Shown here piece after piece: positions 1 to 6,637 of a DNA stretch of 64,000 nt. Below the pieces are notes generated by a model. It did no database searches and was not told where the DNA came from. It worked only from the letters and a program-made list of their open reading frames with translations. This stretch comes from Melioribacter sp. (GTDB lineage Bacteria; Bacteroidota; Ignavibacteria; Ignavibacteriales; Melioribacteraceae), in the NCBI GenBank assembly GCA_026417975.1, contig JAOACD010000012.1:1-64000 (forward strand), written 5' to 3'. Both the position numbers and the translations under genes were made by a program. How positions within the stretch are numbered: the stretch's first letter is position 1; every line of letters begins with the position of its first letter.

Positions 1-50
1 GGAATAATCCTTATTGTGAAATGCTTTCTATTTGTTCTTGATAAATTTAA
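1..50 (-). ncRNA. tracrRNA of a type II-C CRISPR system, 5' part (anti-repeat and nexus); continues past the left edge
   Basis: Read on the minus strand, this stretch gives AAGAACAAATAGAAAGCA, an 18-nt perfect complement to the CRISPR repeat at 141-186. It continues as TTTCACAATAAGGATTATTCC. The AATAAGGATTATTCC part resembles the nexus that follows the anti-repeat in known tracrRNAs (compare AATAAGGCTAGTCC in the SpCas9 tracrRNA). Divergent placement just upstream of cas9 is a common type II-C layout. The 3' hairpins and terminator lie outside the window, so whether the RNA is complete cannot be judged. The 5' end is not determined; 50 is an estimate based on where similarity to the repeat fades. 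Confidence 0.8.
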
Positions 51-77
51 CTAATAATAAACAAAAATCAAATATCT

Positions 78-158
78 ATGAAAAAAATACTTGGCTTAGA
101 CTTAGGTACCAACTCAATTGGTTGGGCATTAATCGAAGAAGCTGGTTTTAATATCTAA
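78..158 (+). pseudogene. cas9: Truncated cas9: N-terminal RuvC-I fragment fused to a CRISPR repeat
   Basis: The short frame starts MKKILGLDLGTNSIGWAL, the RuvC-I motif that opens type II Cas9 proteins, with the catalytic Asp at residue 8. After residue 21 the frame enters a CRISPR repeat in inverse orientation and stops at a TAA inside it, giving 26 residues in place of the 1000 or more of a type II-C Cas9. No bridge helix, REC lobe, HNH or PAM-interacting region follows within the window. The clean switch from codon 21 to the repeat boundary suggests one deletion that removed the rest of cas9, any cas1 and cas2, and the array body. The peptide itself cannot be a nuclease. A misassembly at the junction is the main alternative. 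Confidence 0.85.
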
Positions 159-186
159 AAAGAACAAATAGAAAGCAAATCACAAC
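141..186 (-). CRISPR. Single residual type II-C CRISPR repeat (46 bp)
   Basis: On the minus strand the sequence begins GTTGTGATTTGCTTTC and ends AAAACCAGC. This has the form and length (46-48 bp) of Bacteroidota type II-C repeats. Its first half is complementary to the tracrRNA anti-repeat at 13-39, with an 18-bp perfect core (22-39). No second copy is seen up to about 720, so this is a lone repeat, not an array. In crRNA orientation the leader side is to the right (187 onward), which would make this the leader-proximal repeat. Confidence 0.82.
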
Positions 187-192
187 TATATC

Positions 193-201
193 CAAATATT
201 A
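193..201 (-). promoter_or_regulatory. Possible leader promoter (-7-like box) next to the residual repeat
   Basis: On the minus strand TAATATTTG lies about 6 bp upstream of the repeat. It is close to, but not exactly, the Bacteroidota -7 consensus TAnnTTTG because the spacer is three bases instead of two. If active, leftward transcription would start at or in the repeat and read through the antisense cas9 stub into the tracrRNA. No convincing -33 TTG was found, so this is weak. Confidence 0.22.
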
Positions 202-533
202 ATCTCAAATGTTTTTGAAAATGAATAAATTATTAGTTTATATTCGCAAGTTAGACTATAAACCTATCTGTATTCTCAAGAAAAGATTGAGGTAAAAAAT
301 TATTATTTTAATTCAAAAATTATGAAAATATTGCACATCACAACTTTCATATCGTGATTGATACTAACACATTTATTAAAAAATGCTAATGTTTATTACC
401 TAACCAAATAATTCTGGAACCATTTTTAGGTGAAAATTGTAAACAACCCCCTGATGATATGTTTTTTAAAGAGAGCACTAGAGGGTAACATCATAAAAGG
501 TATCTTTTCTAGAAATTTTATGAGTAAAAAGAA

Positions 534-576
534 ATTACCATTAAAACCAATAAAAAGGTTTTAGTATAATGGTAAT
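534..576. repeat. Imperfect inverted repeat (hairpin)
   Basis: ATTACCATTA and AAACC on the left pair with GGTTT and TAATGGTAAT on the right, with a 5-nt bulge on the right arm and a short A-rich loop. It is A+T-rich and has no clean T-run, so a terminator role is weak. It could be the end of a decayed element. Function unknown. Confidence 0.35.
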
Positions 577-723
577 TTGGATATTTATGCTATTATATAA
601 ACAGGGGTTTTAGCTAAGTGTTTAATAGTTAAGATGTAATTGTAATATTTTCTTAGGGGGTATCTATCTTAAATTGAGGATAAAATAACTCATTAAGTTT
701 CAACAACAAAAGAGGGTTACTAC

Positions 724-1101
724 ATGGCTGCTTTATTACTTTTGGGTATTTCAATGGTAATTCTTACTGTTTTCTTTTGGTATAAAGAGTTGCAACCTTT
801 CTTAGAGAACCGGTATGTTTATAAAAGGAGAGGGAATCCTTTAGACATATTTGGCATTTTATACTCGGCGGGGAACAACTTTGTGAGATTTTTCTATTAC
901 GGTAGGTATTTTATTCTTGACTTGCTTGCCACAGGATTTCTTGTGTCCATGTTAGGCTTTGGAGATGCTGTAACTGGCGGTATTTTAGGCCTAACTATGT
1001 CAAATGCTCTTTCAATTTTAATTCTCTATGTACAAAAAAGTTCTAAAAATCTTACACAACAACAGAGCAAAATTGGAATTAGCAATGGTAAATCAAACTG
1101 A
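724..1101 (+). CDS. Small integral membrane protein of unknown function
   Basis: I do not recognise this 125-residue protein. Hydrophobic stretches lie at about residues 2-19 (LLLLGISMVILTVFF), about 64-80 (a tract with ILDLLATGFLVSMLGFG) and about 84-102 (GILGLTMSNALSILIL). They are separated by a basic, aromatic middle segment (YKRRGNP and NNFVRFFYYGRYF). The C-terminus is polar and Gln/Lys/Ser-rich. A purine-rich AGAGGG sits about 7 nt before the ATG and could serve as a ribosome site. The next ORF overlaps its 3' end by 17 bp, so the two are likely co-transcribed. It is the first gene after the CRISPR relic, in accessory surroundings. Confidence 0.6.
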   Translation: MAALLLLGISMVILTVFFWYKELQPFLENRYVYKRRGNPLDIFGILYSAGNNFVRFFYYGRYFILDLLATGFLVSMLGFGDAVTGGILGLTMSNALSILILYVQKSSKNLTQQQSKIGISNGKSN

Positions 1102-1273
1102 AAGAGAAAAACGAAATTTTTTTGATCATATCGAAAGTGGTTGTGCTTCAATTTCTGCAGCTGGCGCTGGGATGGTAATCTTAGCAATGCTTCTTGGCAG
1201 TGTATGGTTTTTAATACCAATTGTGATATTTCTGTTTATTGTTGGCTTTCTAAATAGTAAACTCAAAGAGTAG
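1085..1273 (+). CDS. Very small two-helix membrane protein, unknown function
   Basis: The ORF track starts this frame at 1028. I prefer the ATG at 1085, which gives 62 residues starting MVNQTEREKRNFFDH. It has GGA about 8 nt upstream and reduces the overlap with the preceding ORF from 74 to 17 bp. The N-terminal third is charged and soluble. The rest is two hydrophobic segments joined by a tight turn, one Ala/Gly-rich (ISAAGAGMVILAML) and one with IPIVIFLFIVGF. The family is not recognised. The translational overlap suggests that it works with the upstream membrane protein. Confidence 0.5.
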   Translation: MVNQTEREKRNFFDHIESGCASISAAGAGMVILAMLLGSVWFLIPIVIFLFIVGFLNSKLKE

Positions 1274-1385
1274 TTAAAGTTAATTTTATCGATGAAACAT
1301 TGACTTTTTGAGCTAACATTCTTAACAAAAAACATATCTAATCTTATCACAACTATCTATAAATAACAAACAAAAGGAGTTATTT

Positions 1386-1853
1386 ATGGTTAAAAATACT
1401 AAAGGACTTTCTAAAAATATTCGCAAACTACTTTTTGAATCTCTTTGTTTGCCTAGAGTTTTTATTATTGGAGACTTTGGAGAACGTGTTGAGCTTAGAA
1501 GGATGAGTTTTGGACTAGATAACAATTTAATAAGTAATTATTTTCTTTACTTAAATGTTTTGGATATTTTCATTAGACCAATTTTTCTTGGAATTATAAT
1601 TATTACTCAGTCCAAAAACGAACTTATTAAGAAAAATCATGATGAAGAAAGTCTGTTATTATTCAACGAAAATGGAATTGAAGGCTTTGATGATTTAGTT
1701 CAATTTTTGCCATCAGATACCAGAAAAGAATATCATGGCCCTAAATATAGTATGTATGTTGTTATAGATTCCAGAATTAACAAATCCAATATCGAAATTA
1801 TAGATCCCAAAGTTTCAATAGAAGAGATGTTTCCAAGGAAACGCAGATTTTAA
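1386..1853 (+). CDS. Hypothetical protein, 155 aa, no recognised domain
   Basis: A strong AAGGAG site 7 nt before the ATG supports this start. The N-terminus is basic (KNTKGLSKNIRKLL). A hydrophobic stretch at about residues 53-74 (LNVLDIFIRPIFLGIIII) may be one membrane segment or a buried helix. The C-terminal half is soluble and mixed in charge, ending in the basic RKRRF. I recognise no family. It follows the two small membrane ORFs after a 112-bp gap and runs in the same direction, so an operon is possible. Its position beside a CRISPR relic makes a mobile or defence origin conceivable but not shown. Confidence 0.6.
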   Translation: MVKNTKGLSKNIRKLLFESLCLPRVFIIGDFGERVELRRMSFGLDNNLISNYFLYLNVLDIFIRPIFLGIIIITQSKNELIKKNHDEESLLLFNENGIEGFDDLVQFLPSDTRKEYHGPKYSMYVVIDSRINKSNIEIIDPKVSIEEMFPRKRRF

Positions 1854-2119
1854 TGTAAAAAGTTTACAACTGATATTGATACTGACTGTAACAGGTACTA
1901 TTGTGAAAAATAAACAATACAACTTTTACATATTAAAAATCATATGCTGCTAGCAAAAAAATGTAAGAAATAAATTGGTCACATAATGATGAAGAAATTA
2001 GTTATCTCTTTAAAAGACTTTCTCGAAAATTTGTACTTCTATTGCAGAAGAGGAAAAACTTTTCATCTTATGCTCAAGAATAAATAACCAAAATAGCCCC
2101 CAACCTTATATTACTTTTG

Positions 2120-2254
2120 CTACTGGATTTTTATATACAACTGATGCTTCTCAGGATAAAGGCTTGAACGCCTTTTTCCTGAGAAGCGATCCTTGTTTAA
2201 TGCTTCGTCTAAGTAATCCCAAAGCTTAAAGGAGCTTAGTGCTTTGTAGTCCAT
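2120..2254 (-). CDS. Candidate small ORF, 44 aa, unknown function
   Basis: This frame is too short for the ORF track. A strong AAGGAG lies 6 nt upstream of the ATG, which is the main reason to take it seriously. The peptide starts MDYKALSSFKLWDYLDEALN and ends LYIKIQ before a TAG. The middle (DRFSGKRRSSLYPEK) is basic. The hairpin at 2146-2187 lies in its coding sequence, so the frame could be a truncated gene whose 3' part was replaced. The family is not recognised. Confidence 0.35.
   Translation of the reverse strand: MDYKALSSFKLWDYLDEALNKDRFSGKRRSSLYPEKHQLYIKIQ
2146..2187. repeat. 17-bp hairpin with one internal mismatch
   Basis: GCTTCTCAGGA pairs perfectly with TCCTGAGAAGC. Inside a single T-T mismatch, AAAGGC pairs with GCCTTT around a TTGAAC loop. 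This is the strongest hairpin in the accessory region. It lacks a downstream T-run on either strand, so it is not a normal intrinsic terminator. It could be an attachment or recombination site, a small palindromic element, or an RNA structure in the small ORF. Confidence 0.6.
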
Positions 2255-2539
2255 ATTGTCTCCTTAATGTCTAAATTGTTTTAATTGCTATACTGCGCTA
2301 TCTAAGGAAAAACCAAAGTATTTGCTACGGCGGCCTAAATAGTCGTCTTTGTAGCTGTCGTATAAGAAACAAAGTAGGTTTTAGTAACTAAAAAGAATTA
2401 ATAGTAATAAAAATCATAACTAAAATTTCTGCAAGTTTTAATTCTTATTTAAAAAATTGAAAGTAAGTTATATCATTAAAAATTTTTTTCATAAAATTCT
2501 TGTAACTTATTATTACAATTTTTTGATAGGTTGAAAAAA

Positions 2540-3874
2540 ATGAAAAGTTATTTAGACAATTTTTTTGCTATTTCTGAAAGGCAATCAACAATTAAAACAG
2601 AAATTCTTGCTGGTATTACAATCTTTTTAACAATGTCATATATAATTTTTGTCGAACCTGCTGTTCTTCAAATTGCTGGAATGGATTTTGGTGCTGTTAT
2701 GACCGCCACATGCCTTGGCACGGCATTAATATGTATCCTTATGGGATTAATTGCTAATTATCCAATTGCTGGTGCTCCACTTATGGGAGAAAATTTCTTT
2801 TTTACTTTTACAATTGTCATTGCTATGAAATTTCCCTGGCAGGCAGCTCTTGCTGCAGTTTTTATTGAAGGTATATTATTTCTTATACTTACTACACTAA
2901 AAATTCGCGAAATTATTATTGACTCTATTCCTGAATCCCTAAAGCAAGCTATGGCAGTTGCTATAGGTCTTTTTATAGGTTTTATTGGTCTTAAGTGGTC
3001 TGGCATTGTTGTCACTAATACATCAACTTCTGTTGCATTAGGAGACCTAAAATCACCACCAGTTATACTTTCTATTATTGGAGTATTAATTACATCTACT
3101 TTAATGGTTAAAAAAATTAAGGGAAGCTTTTTGTGGGGGATTATTATTACAACTATAATTGGTATTTTAATTGGTATTGTAAAATTCGAAGGGGTTATTA
3201 GCTTACCGCCTTCTATTTCACCTGTTTTTTTGAAATTCGATTTTTCATTTATAACCGACTTCAACTTTTGGGTTCTAATTTTCATTCTACTTTATATGGA
3301 AATATTTGATACAATCGGAACAATAATTGGGATAGCACAGGAAGGAGGGTTCATCAAAAATAATAAAATTCCAAATGCTTCAAGAATTTTATTTGTAGAT
3401 GCTCTTGGAACTTCTTTGGGCGCAATTTTAGGAACATCAACAATTTCAAGTTACATTGAAAGTTCGGCAGGAGTTACACAAGGAGCAAGAACTGGTTTAG
3501 CCGCTATTACCACAGGATTTTTATTCTTAATTGCTCTATTATTTTATCCTCTCGTAAAAATGATTGGTGGAGGATTTATACTTTCTGAAAATAATGTCAT
3601 TTATCCTATTGTTGCACCTACTCTTATTCTTGTAGGTTTTTTAATGCTTAAAAACATAAAGAACATTGATTTCTCTAATTTTTCTGAATCAATTCCTGCT
3701 TATTTAACAATAATGGGTGTTCCACTTACTTACTCAATTGCAGATGGAATTGCATTTGGAATAATTTCTTATCCAATAATAAAACTTTTGACTGGAAAGG
3801 CTAAAGAAGTTACTATAACAATGTACATTCTTGCATTAATTTTTATAATCAGATACTCTTTTTTTCATTTATAA
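2540..3874 (+). CDS. NCS2-family purine (adenine/guanine/hypoxanthine-type) permease
   Basis: Polytopic membrane protein of 444 residues from the preferred ATG. The track's TTG at 2531 is in frame but follows AGG immediately, whereas the ATG is better spaced. The N-terminal region (AGITIFLTMSYIIFVEPAVL), the helix with IEGILFLIL, and the KIREIIIDSIPESLKQAMAVAIG stretch match the COG2252 branch of NCS2, which imports purine bases with protons. The usual GMGLNAYF signature is replaced by LMGENFFF, so the substrate is less certain than the family. The gene stands alone, with about 100 bp before alaS. No purine riboswitch was seen upstream. Confidence 0.85.
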   Translation: MKSYLDNFFAISERQSTIKTEILAGITIFLTMSYIIFVEPAVLQIAGMDFGAVMTATCLGTALICILMGLIANYPIAGAPLMGENFFFTFTIVIAMKFPWQAALAAVFIEGILFLILTTLKIREIIIDSIPESLKQAMAVAIGLFIGFIGLKWSGIVVTNTSTSVALGDLKSPPVILSIIGVLITSTLMVKKIKGSFLWGIIITTIIGILIGIVKFEGVISLPPSISPVFLKFDFSFITDFNFWVLIFILLYMEIFDTIGTIIGIAQEGGFIKNNKIPNASRILFVDALGTSLGAILGTSTISSYIESSAGVTQGARTGLAAITTGFLFLIALLFYPLVKMIGGGFILSENNVIYPIVAPTLILVGFLMLKNIKNIDFSNFSESIPAYLTIMGVPLTYSIADGIAFGIISYPIIKLLTGKAKEVTITMYILALIFIIRYSFFHL

Positions 3875-3941
3875 GTATAAAAGGAAAGAACAATACGTAG
3901 AATCATTTAACTCAAGGAAAAACTAATCTCTTCATTTTTAT

Positions 3942-3949
3942 TATATTTG
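3942..3949 (+). promoter_or_regulatory. Bacteroidota-type -7 box before alaS
   Basis: TATATTTG matches TAnnTTTG and lies 33 nt before the alaS ATG. No clear -33 TTG was identified. The same box recurs before rimO, gpmA, acn, aroK and purM. Confidence 0.45.
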
Positions 3950-3982
3950 TTCACATTTATAAAATAAAATTTTGATTTTAAT

Positions 3983-6595
3983 ATGACATCAAACGAAATA
4001 AGACAGCAATTTATTGATTTTTTTATTAGTAAAGGTCATAAATTTGTTCCAAGTTCTCCTGTTGTACCACAAGGTGATCCAACATTGCTTTTCACAAATG
4101 CAGGGATGAATCAGTTTAAGGATGTCTTTTTAGGATTGGGTACTCGCGATTATAAAAGAGCTGTTAATACTCAAAAATGTATTAGAGTTTCTGGTAAACA
4201 CAATGACCTCGAAGAGGTTGGTCATGATACTTATCATCACACATTTTTTGAAATGCTAGGGAACTGGTCATTTGGTGATTACTATAAAAAAGAGGCAATT
4301 CAATGGGCATGGGAATTACTCACAGAAATCTGGAAACTTCCTAAAGAAAGACTTTGGGCTACTGTATTTAGAACTGACGATGAAGCATTTAATTATTGGA
4401 AAGAAGTAACTGATATTAATCCAACACACATACTTAGATTTGATGAGAAAGATAATTTTTGGGAAATGGGAGAAACTGGCCCTTGCGGTCCTTGTTCAGA
4501 AATCCATATTAATTTAAGTAATGATTATAATAATCCTGCATGGGTCAATGCAGGAAAACCAGAATGTATTGAAATATGGAATTTAGTCTTTATCCAGTAT
4601 AATCGTGATGAAACTGGAAAGCTTCATGAATTGCCCGCTAAGCATGTCGATACTGGAATGGGCTTTGAAAGAATAACCGCAGTACTTCAGGGTAAAAAGT
4701 CAAATTATGACACTGATATTTTTACCCCAATATTAAATTCGATAGAAAACTTGTGTGGCTTAAAATACAATTACAATTTACCAGCAGAAGATAAATCAAC
4801 TGAAGGAATTTATAATGTTGCAATGCGTGTAATAGCAGACCATATAAGAACTTTAACCTTTGCGATAGCTGATGGTGCAATCCCAAGCAACGATGGTCGG
4901 GGTTATGTTTTAAGAAGAATTTTAAGAAGAGCATCAAGATACGGAAGAAAAATTAATCTAAAAGAACCTTTCTTATACAAACTTGTAGATAGTGTGGTTA
5001 AAAACTTTTCAAATGTTTTTCCAGAAATAAAAGAAAATCAAACTAAAATAGAAAAAATTATTAAAGCAGAAGAAGAAAGCTTTAATGTTACGCTTGATAG
5101 AGGCATAGAATTATTCGAAAACTTAGTAGCAAAGCTCAAAGAAAAAAATGAAAAGATTATTCCAGGTGAAGAAGTTTTTAAATTATACGATACTTACGGA
5201 TTTCCCGTAGATTTAACGAATGTTATGGCTCGAGAGAGTGGATTTAGAATTGATGAGGCTCGTTTCAATCAATTAATGGAAGAACAAAAAGAAAGAGCAA
5301 GAAAATCTACAAAAGAAAAATTAGCTACTCTGAATGTCATAATTAATTCCACAGATGACTTCGACAAAATTTCAGACAACCCTACTGAATTTACAGGTTA
5401 TGATGAATTAAAAACAGAAGCAAAAATTATTGGAGTCAAAAACGAAAATGGTAAATCTTATATAATTTTAGATAAAAGTCCTTTTTACGTTGAATCTGGT
5501 GGACAAATAAGTGATACAGGAAATTTAATAATAAATGATACTCACTTTTCTGTAACAAACTTATTAAAAGTTAATAATCAAATTATTCACATCATAGAGA
5601 ATGAATCTAACATCAAAATAATAACTGGCGAAAATGTTACAGCTGCAGTAGATGAAAAACGAAGATGGGATATAATGAGAAATCATTCAGCAACTCACTT
5701 TTTACATAAAGCATTAAGAGAAATATTAGGCACACATGTTCAGCAAGCGGGATCTTATGTTGGCCCCGACAGGTTAAGATTTGACTTTAGTCATTTTCAA
5801 AAATTAAGCGAATCGGAATTAGAAGCAGTCGAATCTTTAATTAATGAAAAGTTAAGAGAAAATCTTCCATTAATACATCACCGTAACATTCCATTTGAAG
5901 AAGCAAAGAAGATGGGTGCCTTAATGTTTTTTGGTGATAAGTATGGAGAAAAAGTAAATGTAGTTCAGTTTGGAGATTTTACAATGGAATTTTGCGGTGG
6001 AACTCATGTAAAAAATAGTTCACAAATAGGTTTGTTCAAAATCATTACAGAAACATCTATTGCAAGTGGAATAAGAAGAATCGAAGCAGTAACTGGAGCT
6101 GGAGTTGAAAAATATATTAGAGAGCAAGAAACAAAACTTAAAAAGAACGAAGAGCTATATGAAAAACTTTTAGATGAAAAAAAGAAACTTGAAAAAGAAC
6201 TATCAGAATTAAAGCTGAAAGAAAAACTTTCAACTCTGGATTCAATTATTAAACTTCCTATTAATATTAATGGAATTAATGTATTCAAAGGGAAAGTGAA
6301 TGCAGAAAATATGGACGAGTTAAAATCTATGGGAGACGAATTAAGAGCAAAAATAAAAAGTGGTATTGGTCTCCTAATTTCAGAAATCGAAGGGAAAGTT
6401 GGGATTGTATGTGTTGTTACAGACGATTTAATAAAAGATAAAAAAATTTCTGCTGGAAAAATTGTAAGTGAAATTGCAAAGATAGTTGGTGGAGGCGGAG
6501 GAGGTAGACCTCACTTAGCTACTGCAGGCGGAAAAGATATATCTAAAATTGACGAAGCACTAAACAGTTTCGAAAGTATTATAAGCAAAATATAA
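3983..6595 (+). CDS. alaS: Alanyl-tRNA synthetase
   Basis: Charges tRNA-Ala with alanine and clears mischarged serine and glycine. The 870-residue length is normal for the family. The N-terminal class II catalytic domain has LLFTNAGMNQFK, GKHNDLEEVG and the GETGPCGPCSEIH segment. The editing domain shows HSATH (568-572) and CGGTH (671-675), the zinc and editing residues. A coiled-coil linker rich in Lys and Glu (about 710-750) leads to a C-Ala domain with a GGGGGG run, where the minus strand also shows spurious Ser/Phe ORFs. It is transcribed alone or with the downstream methyltransferase (18-42 bp gap, depending on start). Confidence 0.97.
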   Translation: MTSNEIRQQFIDFFISKGHKFVPSSPVVPQGDPTLLFTNAGMNQFKDVFLGLGTRDYKRAVNTQKCIRVSGKHNDLEEVGHDTYHHTFFEMLGNWSFGDYYKKEAIQWAWELLTEIWKLPKERLWATVFRTDDEAFNYWKEVTDINPTHILRFDEKDNFWEMGETGPCGPCSEIHINLSNDYNNPAWVNAGKPECIEIWNLVFIQYNRDETGKLHELPAKHVDTGMGFERITAVLQGKKSNYDTDIFTPILNSIENLCGLKYNYNLPAEDKSTEGIYNVAMRVIADHIRTLTFAIADGAIPSNDGRGYVLRRILRRASRYGRKINLKEPFLYKLVDSVVKNFSNVFPEIKENQTKIEKIIKAEEESFNVTLDRGIELFENLVAKLKEKNEKIIPGEEVFKLYDTYGFPVDLTNVMARESGFRIDEARFNQLMEEQKERARKSTKEKLATLNVIINSTDDFDKISDNPTEFTGYDELKTEAKIIGVKNENGKSYIILDKSPFYVESGGQISDTGNLIINDTHFSVTNLLKVNNQIIHIIENESNIKIITGENVTAAVDEKRRWDIMRNHSATHFLHKALREILGTHVQQAGSYVGPDRLRFDFSHFQKLSESELEAVESLINEKLRENLPLIHHRNIPFEEAKKMGALMFFGDKYGEKVNVVQFGDFTMEFCGGTHVKNSSQIGLFKIITETSIASGIRRIEAVTGAGVEKYIREQETKLKKNEELYEKLLDEKKKLEKELSELKLKEKLSTLDSIIKLPININGINVFKGKVNAENMDELKSMGDELRAKIKSGIGLLISEIEGKVGIVCVVTDDLIKDKKISAGKIVSEIAKIVGGGGGGRPHLATAGGKDISKIDEALNSFESIISKI

Positions 6596-6637
6596 TTACT
6601 CCTCTTAACTCTCTTGAATAAAAATTTAAAATCATTA

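Larger units (their letters stand above)
187..723. other. Gene-free A+T-rich stretch beside the CRISPR relic
   Basis: No reading frame of useful length, tRNA or further CRISPR repeat is visible. The part next to the repeat is probably the old CRISPR leader. An imperfect inverted repeat lies at 534-576. The only start-stop frames are very short, for example a 15-residue frame opening at about 520. No recognisable cas1, cas2 or further cas9 remnant was found by eye. Confidence 0.6.
1854..2530. other. Gene-poor stretch with hairpin and decayed coding remnants
   Basis: The ORF track calls no gene here. The stretch contains a candidate 44-codon minus-strand ORF (2120-2254) with a long perfect hairpin inside it. 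Just upstream of it on the minus strand, around 2300-2370, is an open, start-less segment reading YDSYKDDYLGRRSKYFGFSL. That segment looks like the C-terminus of a lost protein. The part closest to 2530 is A+T-rich and probably carries the promoter of the permease gene. No purine riboswitch core was seen. Confidence 0.45.

Noticed and set aside
187-720. Further CRISPR repeats or spacers after the single repeat
   Set aside because: No second copy of GTTGTGATTTGC or its complement was found in this stretch, so no array is called.
1026-1525. Minus-strand ORFs at 1026-1220, 1126-1350 and 1322-1525
   Set aside because: They overlap the plus-strand ORFs, which have better starts and membrane-protein composition; no ribosome sites were seen for these.
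1-2530. Insertion sequence or transposase explaining the cas9 truncation
   Set aside because: No transposase frame, terminal inverted repeats or target duplication were found. The inverted similarity between 22-39 and the repeat at 141-186 is the expected tracrRNA anti-repeat.
2400-2539. Purine riboswitch before the NCS2 permease
   Set aside because: No conserved core or three-way junction pattern was recognisable; the region is simple A+T-rich sequence.
2758-3285. 175-aa minus-strand ORF
   Set aside because: Lies fully inside the purine permease gene in antisense; composition looks like a reversed membrane protein.
6004-6288. 94-aa minus-strand ORF rich in Ser and Phe
   Set aside because: Antisense of the Glu/Lys coiled coil of alaS, which is a complete and well-supported gene.
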